This document shows, piece by piece, positions 1 through 5,255 of a stretch of 5,255 nucleotides of DNA; position 1 is the first letter of the stretch; every line of letters begins with the position of its first letter. The translations under genes and the position numbers were made by a program. This DNA comes from Thermoplasmata archaeon. GTDB taxonomy: Archaea; Thermoplasmatota; DAOVMN01. Where the stretch lies: the NCBI GenBank assembly GCA_030630685.1, contig DAOVMN010000189.1, positions 1-5,255 of the forward strand, in the 5' to 3' direction. The notes beneath the pieces were generated by a model, which had not been told where the DNA came from, ran no database searches, and saw only the letters and a list, made by a program, of their open reading frames with translations.

Positions 1-2461
1 ATTCTACAACGATACCGAAGAGGAATTCGATTACCACGGCCTCTCTGCCGGGGAACATACAATCTTCTTCAAGGTCCTGGACGATGATGGAATCTGGTCA
101 TACGAGGACACGGAGTACCTCCTCATAAACAGCACTGCACCCCGGACACTCTATGTCGGCGGAATAGGAGAGGGCAACTACACCACCATCCAGGAAGCCC
201 TCGATGCCTCGAAGGACGGGGATACGGTTTTTGTGTTCCCAGGTATCTATCACGAGCACGTTATTGTCAACAACACCCTTAATCTCACAGGAGAAAACAA
301 GGCCACCACCATAATAAACGGCAGCGGTACAGGTAACGTTGTAACAATTAATGCGGACATAGTGAACATCAGTTGCCTCACCATCACGGAAAGCGGCAGC
401 GGGGATGATGATCTCGGGATAAAATGTTATTCTGACGGAAACATGATCTTTGATATTTCGGTAACGGGATGTCATAGAGGAATCTTATTGTCCGGATCGG
501 ATAACAACCTCATAAAGAACAACCATATCTCTTCCTCAGAACACAGCGGGATCATGATTTCCTATTCGGATAATAATGTAATATCGAATAACATCTTTTC
601 CGATAAACAATCGAGCCTTGTCCTCACATATTCTGCGAACTGCACGATCAAGGATAATTCTTTCATTGAATCCGGAATCTATCTATACGGGAGAAATATC
701 GAACACCACAACACTCACACGATTGACACTTCCAACACAGTCAACGGGAGAGTTATCTATTATTTCTCGAACCTTACATCCGGAACCATTCCATCGGATG
801 CCGGCCAGGTTATCCTTGCCAACTGCAGCGGGATTACGGTCTCCAACCTCAACCTCAATCAAACTTGTGCCGGATTGATCCTTGGCTTTTCTCACAACTG
901 CACAATAGTATCCAACACATTCACGGACAATTATTATAGTGTGGTCCTTCAATATTCGAGTAATAACACACTCCGGTGGAATACTCTCTCCAGAAACCGA
1001 TATAACGGTATAAAACTTGAAGAATCCCATGATAATTTCATCTCGGGCAACACAATCGAGGAGAACGAGGACTCCGGGATAAAGTTACTTTCTTCAACCG
1101 GGAACACCATCTCGGAATGTTTCATCAATGACAATGGCGAGGAGGGTATTTACATCGATTCAGGGTCCTACAATACCTCCATCCTGAAATGTACGATCTC
1201 AGGAAATGCTGAAGGCATCAGAATCCATGAGAGTTTCCGTGAAGAGATTTATCAGATACACAACTGTACAATCTCAGGAAACATCGATTGGGGGATATAC
1301 GTGAGCTGGGGAGACAAGGTGGTGAATGCCACGAACAACTACTGGGGAGATGCTTCGGGTCCTTACCACTCGGAAAATAATTCGGACGGAATGGGAGATA
1401 ACGTTACGGACATGGTAATCTTCGAGCCGTGGCTAACCACTCCTCCAAACCAAAGACCATTAGCATCGATCATTTCCATTGACCCAAATCCCGTAAATCA
1501 GGGAGAGATCGTTACTTTTACAGGGCATGGGACCGACGACGGTACCATTGTGAAATATTCCTGGCGTTCCTCCATTAACAAGGAAATCTACAACAATACT
1601 GAATACACCTTCAACTATGCTAATCTATCAGTCGGAGTTCACATCATTTACCTTAAAGTTCAGGACAACCTTGGAGTCTGGTCGGAGGAAGTGACCGCCA
1701 CATTAACGGTGAATCCTGTGGACACCGAACTCCCCATATTAACAATCACTTCCCCGAAAAACGGAGCTAAAGTAAAAGGCAATATCACCATCTCAGGAAC
1801 CGCCTCGGACGATGTGGGCATCCTGAAAGTGGAGTACCGCATCTCAGGCACAGATGAGTGGCTGCAGGTAATGGGCACAACCTCATGGTCCATCGAACTG
1901 AACACCACCCAATTCGAGGACGGTGAATTAACTCTGGAGTTCAGGGCCTACGATGGGAAGCAATATTCCGGAACCCAGAACCTGACAATTAAGGTGAAAA
2001 ATCATAAGGATGACGAAAACGGAGATTCCGGGTTCCTGTTCGTATACATCGGCGTTTTTGTTGTCATCGTGGTCGGGGTGGCCCTTGTGGGCGTTGCGGC
2101 GGCGAAGAAAGGAAGATCAGGGAAAAAGGAGAAGAAATCAAAGGGAGATCAGATTACTCCTAAGACGACCGCCCAGTCTGCCCCTCCCACCCAGCCACCT
2201 CAGCAAGTACCCCAGCAATCCGGTCTGCCACAAATACAATCCGCTCCACCCATTCAAACTCCACAGCAGCCTCCGGCAATGCCGCAATTTCCTCAGCCGC
2301 CGACACAACAGTATCAGCCGCAACCACCTCAACCTTATGCCCAGACACCAGCACCTCTTCCCACACAGGCTGACGGCACCTGGTTCTGTCCAAAGTGCGG
2401 TAAGAAGATTGAAGGGAAGTACATCTTCTGCACCGAGTGCGGGTTCAGGCGAGTGACCTGA
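1..2461 (+). CDS. Surface-anchored NosD-like beta-helix protein with PKD/Ig-like domains and C-terminal zinc ribbon (5' partial)
   Basis: The frame is open from the window edge (first full codon at base 2) to TGA at 2459-2461, giving 819 visible residues; the true start lies upstream. Residues 1-47 are the end of a PKD/Ig-like module. Residues about 52-480 form a right-handed parallel beta-helix with repeated N-x-I-x-x-N turns. It carries the NosD-family insert with IDTSNTVNG...IYYF and the terminal NNYWGDASGP (from residue 445)...PWL signature. Residues 483-574 are a second PKD-like module and 575-668 an Ig-like domain. A single membrane helix spans about 676-702 and is followed by a Lys-rich stop-transfer stretch. 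Next come a Pro/Gln-rich linker (718-793) and a zinc ribbon with cysteines 796, 799, 810 and 813. Many N-x-S/T sequons fit an extracellular, glycosylated ectodomain with a cytoplasmic zinc ribbon. The family is known for carbohydrate-binding or lyase-like folds, but I see no convincing catalytic residues, so the role (adhesin, polysaccharide binding) is inferred. Confidence 0.9.
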   Translation, partial: FYNDTEEEFDYHGLSAGEHTIFFKVLDDDGIWSYEDTEYLLINSTAPRTLYVGGIGEGNYTTIQEALDASKDGDTVFVFPGIYHEHVIVNNTLNLTGENKATTIINGSGTGNVVTINADIVNISCLTITESGSGDDDLGIKCYSDGNMIFDISVTGCHRGILLSGSDNNLIKNNHISSSEHSGIMISYSDNNVISNNIFSDKQSSLVLTYSANCTIKDNSFIESGIYLYGRNIEHHNTHTIDTSNTVNGRVIYYFSNLTSGTIPSDAGQVILANCSGITVSNLNLNQTCAGLILGFSHNCTIVSNTFTDNYYSVVLQYSSNNTLRWNTLSRNRYNGIKLEESHDNFISGNTIEENEDSGIKLLSSTGNTISECFINDNGEEGIYIDSGSYNTSILKCTISGNAEGIRIHESFREEIYQIHNCTISGNIDWGIYVSWGDKVVNATNNYWGDASGPYHSENNSDGMGDNVTDMVIFEPWLTTPPNQRPLASIISIDPNPVNQGEIVTFTGHGTDDGTIVKYSWRSSINKEIYNNTEYTFNYANLSVGVHIIYLKVQDNLGVWSEEVTATLTVNPVDTELPILTITSPKNGAKVKGNITISGTASDDVGILKVEYRISGTDEWLQVMGTTSWSIELNTTQFEDGELTLEFRAYDGKQYSGTQNLTIKVKNHKDDENGDSGFLFVYIGVFVVIVVGVALVGVAAAKKGRSGKKEKKSKGDQITPKTTAQSAPPTQPPQQVPQQSGLPQIQSAPPIQTPQQPPAMPQFPQPPTQQYQPQPPQPYAQTPAPLPTQADGTWFCPKCGKKIEGKYIFCTECGFRRVT
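2150..2380 (+). repeat. Pro/Gln-rich low-complexity linker within the surface protein
   Basis: This stretch encodes about 77 residues dominated by Pro and Gln, with recurrent PPTQPPQQ, SAPPIQTPQQ and PQPPQPYAQT-like units and no charged clusters. It separates the membrane helix and its Lys-rich cytoplasmic flank from the terminal zinc ribbon, and so is probably an unstructured cytoplasmic tether. The antisense frames here stay open only because of the skewed codon content, and are not genes. Confidence 0.75.
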
Positions 2462-2659
2462 ACGTGATCCTTCCGAGATGTCGCTCCGTGACCTGGTGTC
2501 ATTATGCCGGTCCCAGTTGTCGGGCATGTGGTTGTCATCAGTGTCAGGATCGTTCGGATCTATCTCGCCGCTGTCGATTCTTCCATTTTTATTTACATCC
2601 TCCTTCCCGTCGATGATGCTGTTATCGTTGGAACTCGGAGAAGGAGTTTGGTTGTTCAA
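2462..2659 (-). pseudogene. Remnant of a Ca-binding (thrombospondin type-3/dockerin-like) repeat from a surface protein
   Basis: Read on the minus strand, 2659 to about 2470 encodes a Pro/Ser/Asn linker, then IIDGKEDVNKNGRIDSGEID, then PNDPDTDDNHMPDNWD. This matches the acidic repeat DxNxNGxxDxGExDPxxPDTDGDGMPDGWE found in many archaeal and bacterial secreted proteins. The second loop is degenerate: the usual DGDGMPDGWE appears as DDNHMPDNWD, with the loop glycines and one aspartate changed. No ATG or SD site begins it; the nearest in-frame upstream codon of note is TAG at 2677-2675, the stop of the preceding gene. It has no stop of its own and runs into the antisense of the convergent gene. 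Composition (about 55% GC) resembles the flanking host genes and differs from the AT-rich genes just upstream. I read it as the truncated C-terminal part of an older gene, perhaps the former end of the gene now entering from the right. That link is inference. Confidence 0.6.
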
Positions 2660-2674
2660 ATAGACATGTATACA

Positions 2675-3634
2675 CTATGATAGCCAGGAATATACCATAT
2701 AGGCAATCCCGAGAAGCAGGAAAAAAATAATCACGATGTAATACCACCATTCATCACGCGATATAGGGGGATATTCTACTTTATGTACCTTCTTATCCGG
2801 TCTCATCATGACCTTATTACGGGCAAGTTTATCAATGTTTTTCATGTCGATATTGTATAGTTTCAATTCGATTGTGTTACAAATATCTTCGAACGCTGGT
2901 TTATTGCGAATAAATTCTGGGAATATTTTTTCACCTCTCTCAATTTCTTGTATTAAAATATGAATAAAAATATTTTCTCCAGTATTGAAAAGATTTGATC
3001 TTTCCCATACATACCCGTCATAAGTTATTATATGTTTTCCTTTTTCATTGATTTTAGTTGAGACACCATCCAAGAATGTTTCTATAGGCAACCAAAATAT
3101 ATCTCTTAACGAATCGCCCACACTGGCGTTTGGTATATAATATTTATCAAAATGTTCATAAAATCTATCACCATAAAGATTTTTTAGCGAAAATAAGAAT
3201 CCGTAGATATCGATGATTTTTAGTGGGTGGTTTAACATTTTTCCATCTGAAAAGATTAATTGAACTCCAATAAAATTTGGATCGGTATAATGAATAGGGT
3301 GGATGATGTTAATATCGTCAAATGTGTAGAAATCACCATCCCTTGAGAATAAACCCTTCCTAATTATTCCTGTCGGGTTAATCCTGATAACAGGAATTGG
3401 AGGCGATTCATGATATACTGCAAATGCGGAGGAGAATAGAAACAAAATTAATATACTTTCGGCAATATATCCAAAAGGATGAAATTCATCACCTCTTAAT
3501 GTTGCGATTATGACACATAAGGTGAGAATTATTCCTGAAAGAAAGAATATTAGAAAGGGTAATGCACCTCTTGTAATAGGTGCAAATTTGTCTATAAAGA
3601 TTGCCTTTTCTTTTCTATTAATACTATCAGTCAT
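2675..3634 (-). CDS. Three-helix membrane protein with PH-like region; candidate immunity partner of the upstream gene
   Basis: The gene encodes 319 residues, with ATG at 3634 and TAG at 2677-2675. The start is supported by TGAGG six bases upstream and by the 8-base overlap with the previous gene. I do not recognise a named family. Membrane segments are predicted at about 24-45, 56-73 and 296-317; the last is preceded by WWYY and ends two or three residues before the stop. Residues about 82-140 alternate short beta strands (IRINPTGIIRKG, FYTFDDINII, GVQLIFSDGKML). This resembles bacterial PH-like domains that follow two N-terminal membrane helices. Residues 140-290 are mixed alpha/beta, rich in Lys, Ile, Tyr and Asn. 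The gene is strongly AT-rich, down to about 23% GC at 2941-3000, unlike both flanks. No catalytic motif is visible. Its place directly after, and overlapping, a protein with an exchanged-looking membrane-active C-terminus suggests an immunity function. A signalling or membrane-scaffold role is an alternative. Confidence 0.85.
   Translation of the reverse strand: MTDSINRKEKAIFIDKFAPITRGALPFLIFFLSGIILTLCVIIATLRGDEFHPFGYIAESILILFLFSSAFAVYHESPPIPVIRINPTGIIRKGLFSRDGDFYTFDDINIIHPIHYTDPNFIGVQLIFSDGKMLNHPLKIIDIYGFLFSLKNLYGDRFYEHFDKYYIPNASVGDSLRDIFWLPIETFLDGVSTKINEKGKHIITYDGYVWERSNLFNTGENIFIHILIQEIERGEKIFPEFIRNKPAFEDICNTIELKLYNIDMKNIDKLARNKVMMRPDKKVHKVEYPPISRDEWWYYIVIIFFLLLGIAYMVYSWLS
3627..3634 (-). 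other. 8-base stop/start overlap (ATGACTGA) of the two minus-strand genes
   Basis: The upstream gene ends in ...NND-TGA at 3629-3627, and the downstream ATG is at 3634-3632 in the -1 frame, so ATGACTGA is shared. Such an overlap implies one transcript and translational coupling, keeping the two products in fixed ratio. Confidence 0.9.
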
Positions 3635-5255
3635 TATTTGCCTCAGATTTCCACTTGAGTGCCAATGTAGCTAGACTAACTCCGTTACTGAAGCCTGAAA
3701 ATAGTATTGTCGATAAAATAACTTTATCATTGGTTGGATATTCTTTTACAGTATAATATACTCCTGCTATTCCGGAAATCAGACTAACCGCTGTATTAAT
3801 CGTAATTAACCACAGTGGTAAAGATACGAAGAGTGATAGTACAGAAATCGCCAATGTTATTCCATTTACCGCTAGAAATCGTAATTGCTTAATTTTTTGA
3901 CTTTCCATATCTTTTCCATATCTAAATGGGTCCCATGTTTCCAAGTAGGCTTTTCTTGTCGAAATTGAGATATCCCTATTCAACAAGACATCAGTAACTG
4001 TCTTATCAGCAATATCTGTTTTCATTATGTTGAAACTTATTTCAGAAAACTTTGCAAAATTTTGTGTGAATGCAATAATACTACAAACTAATGCTATTAA
4101 GCTTAGGATTGTTGTAGGATTTGATTCCGTTCCACCACTCCTCGATGATGGAGAATCATCATCACCAGTCACATCTGCTAAAGCATCAATTAGTAGATAT
4201 GTAATGCTACATTTTGGAATGATATTAGTAAAGTTCAGGAAATTCCTTATTGCATTAAATGAAAATAGTTTAACATCGTCACCGGTATTAATCTCAGCAT
4301 TTTTCATACCAAAGAAATCCAAGAGTCCATTGCTTCCAAATATTAATTCTATACCCTTATGAACTAATATTGATAATCCTTCATTAATTAAATTTTGAAT
4401 TTTCTTAATGGCATCCTTAATTTGCGAAATACCAAGAGTCTTACCAATTATTTCTAATGCTTTCATTGGATCCAGAAGAGAAGTGAATGGTTCAATAAAA
4501 TTCATTATCTTATTAATGATTCCCAATAATTTGTCAGCATATTGCTGACACCCTAAAAATGATAATATTAATTCTACCCCACTTGAAATTACATCATTAG
4601 CTTCTTTATCTTTATCAAAATCAAAAGGCTCGTTTCCCTCTTCCCAATCCCAGTCTGCCATCTGATTTGAAAATTCCTTAAGGCACTCTTTAATACCGTT
4701 TATGTATTCTTTAATTTTTTGTACAATCAAATCAATAATATCACCAAACATGTTTTCGATCTGCTCAACAATCCAATCCCACAGAAAATTCACCATATCC
4801 TTGACAAACTGTACCGCCTTATCGATCAAATCCCCCATAATGTCTATCAGCGCATCCGCCATCGCCTTGACCACACTCTTCTTTGTTTTTTCCAGCTTTG
4901 CCACGTTGTCCGCACCATCATAGACCTTGACCACGATCGTGTATTCTCCTGCGATATAGGTCTTTATGGAGATCTTCATGGACTTCTTTGGGGATTTAAA
5001 CTCGTAAGTTGTCGGATAAGATCCGTTCTCGTCCGGCTCGACATTGATGATCGACAGACCCTTGCCCTTCTTGCCCACATGAACCTCTGTTATGCCTGAA
5101 ACGTCTATTACCGTGCCCTTGACCTTCACCCATTTGGCTACAGGAATGCTTACTTTAGCCCAACCATAACCGACTTTTTTATATTTTGTATCTGTGTCAA
5201 TCTTCAGCTTTACGATCTTCGGGGGAATGTTCTCCTTGATCATCGGGTTGAATTG
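3627..5255 (-). CDS. Surface/secreted protein with Ig-like domain and AT-rich membrane-active C-terminal module; candidate polymorphic toxin (5' partial)
   Basis: The frame is open from the right edge to TGA at 3629-3627. An ATG lies at 5243, but the frame continues upstream as Q-F-N-P and the ATG falls in what looks like an interdomain linker (MIKENIPPKI), so the real start is probably outside the window. Counting from that Met, residues 5-123 form an Ig-like beta domain with VIDVSGITEVHV and AGEYTIVVKVYDGADNVAK, typical of archaeal surface proteins. Residues 124-195 are long amphipathic helices with aromatic clusters (VNFLWDWIVEQIENMF). Residues 196-360 are helical, with an acidic DWDWEEGNEPFDFDKDKE patch. 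After a DDDSPSSRSGG linker come hydrophobic segments at about 376-393, 455-473, 474-498 and 507-528, probably membrane-inserting. No enzyme motif is visible. Base composition drops from about 48% to 23% GC near residue 168, pointing to replacement of the C-terminal part. A pore-forming or membrane-targeting effector is the best guess; a non-toxic membrane protein cannot be excluded. Confidence 0.85.
   Translation of the reverse strand, partial: QFNPMIKENIPPKIVKLKIDTDTKYKKVGYGWAKVSIPVAKWVKVKGTVIDVSGITEVHVGKKGKGLSIINVEPDENGSYPTTYEFKSPKKSMKISIKTYIAGEYTIVVKVYDGADNVAKLEKTKKSVVKAMADALIDIMGDLIDKAVQFVKDMVNFLWDWIVEQIENMFGDIIDLIVQKIKEYINGIKECLKEFSNQMADWDWEEGNEPFDFDKDKEANDVISSGVELILSFLGCQQYADKLLGIINKIMNFIEPFTSLLDPMKALEIIGKTLGISQIKDAIKKIQNLINEGLSILVHKGIELIFGSNGLLDFFGMKNAEINTGDDVKLFSFNAIRNFLNFTNIIPKCSITYLLIDALADVTGDDDSPSSRSGGTESNPTTILSLIALVCSIIAFTQNFAKFSEISFNIMKTDIADKTVTDVLLNRDISISTRKAYLETWDPFRYGKDMESQKIKQLRFLAVNGITLAISVLSLFVSLPLWLITINTAVSLISGIAGVYYTVKEYPTNDKVILSTILFSGFSNGVSLATLALKWKSEANND
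3641..3645 (-). promoter_or_regulatory. Shine-Dalgarno-like site for the 319-residue membrane protein
   Basis: TGAGG on the minus strand lies inside the last codons of the upstream gene, six bases before ATG at 3634. It complements the anti-SD end of 16S rRNA and decides the start choice. Only four or five bases pair, so it is moderate in strength. Confidence 0.6.

Larger units (their letters stand above)
2720..4740. other. AT-rich island spanning the C-terminal module and the downstream membrane-protein gene
   Basis: Hand-counted 60-base rows give 23% GC at 4681-4740, 30% at 4441-4500, 37% at 3901-3960, 23% at 2941-3000 and 35% at 2721-2780. Outside the island, counts are 48% at 4801-4920 and 55% at 2521-2580. 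A short richer patch (about 45%) lies at 4621-4680. The right edge is sharp and falls inside a gene; the left edge is a gradient through the last codons of the membrane protein. I found no transposase, no convincing terminal repeats and no tRNA at either edge, so the likely origin is homologous or illegitimate exchange rather than a recognisable mobile element. Confidence 0.75.

Noticed and set aside
98..1134. Open frames on the minus strand opposite the beta-helix gene
   Set aside because: They lack SD sites and recognisable domains. The plus-strand frame over the same bases shows a clear beta-helix with conserved family signatures.
2010..2456. Plus-strand alternative frame of 148 residues, rich in Arg, Leu, His and Pro
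   Set aside because: It is the shifted reading of the membrane helix, Pro/Gln linker and zinc ribbon. Its composition is an artefact of CCN/CAR codons.
2580..2595. T-rich run (atttttattt) downstream of the beta-helix gene as an archaeal terminator
   Set aside because: The run is short, interrupted, and lies about 125 bases past the stop within the coding remnant. It is too weak to annotate as a terminator.
2660..2680. Palindromic bases (gtatac) and shared acatgt at 2665 and about 4749 as insertion-site repeats
   Set aside because: Six-base matches in AT-rich DNA are expected by chance. No longer direct or inverted repeat frames the island.
4719..5099. Plus-strand frame of 126 residues opposite the Ig-like and helical part
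   Set aside because: It is opposite a well-supported minus-strand domain and shows no motif or start signal.
5241..5243. ATG at 5243 as the true start of the Ig-domain protein
   Set aside because: The frame stays open to the window edge, no SD site is visible in the 12 bases upstream, there is no signal peptide, and the Met lies in a typical interdomain linker before the Ig-like domain.

Overview
The window looks archaeal, probably euryarchaeal and possibly Thermoplasmatota. This is inferred from protein style, not from a marker gene. The left-hand gene joins PKD/Ig-like modules, a NosD-type beta-helix rich in N-glycosylation sequons, one C-terminal membrane anchor, a Pro/Gln-rich tail and a CxxC...CxxC zinc ribbon. 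That architecture is typical of archaeal surface proteins. No rRNA, tRNA, CRISPR array, insertion sequence or clear promoter is visible.

Layout: (1) 1-2461, plus strand: the 3' part of a large surface-anchored beta-helix protein that continues off the left edge. (2) 2462-2674: a 213-base gap. Its minus strand encodes a degenerate Ca-binding (type-3/dockerin-like) repeat with no plausible start and no stop of its own, so it looks like a broken gene end. (3) 2675-3634, minus strand: a 319-residue protein with three predicted membrane segments and a PH-like beta-rich region, unrecognised as a family. (4) 3627-5255, minus strand: the C-terminal 542 residues of a protein that runs off the right edge. 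It starts in view with an Ig-like domain, passes through long amphipathic helices and ends with hydrophobic, probably membrane-inserting segments. Genes 3 and 4 overlap by 8 bases (ATGACTGA) with a Shine-Dalgarno-like TGAGG, so they are a coupled pair.

The most interesting signal is base composition. Hand counts in 60-base rows give about 48% GC at 4801-4920, about 40% at 4741-4800 and 23% at 4681-4740. GC then stays mostly at 23-37% through gene 3, and returns to about 55% in the remnant at 2521-2580. The break falls inside the open reading frame of gene 4, near its residue 168. A host-like N-terminal surface domain is therefore fused in frame to a foreign-looking, membrane-active-looking C-terminal module. 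That module is followed immediately by a small membrane-protein gene, then by a broken Ca-binding tail of host-like composition. This is the expected layout of a polymorphic toxin locus: constant delivery part, exchangeable toxin tip, immunity gene, displaced old tail. The toxin and immunity roles are inference; the mosaic, the overlap and the remnant are visible directly.
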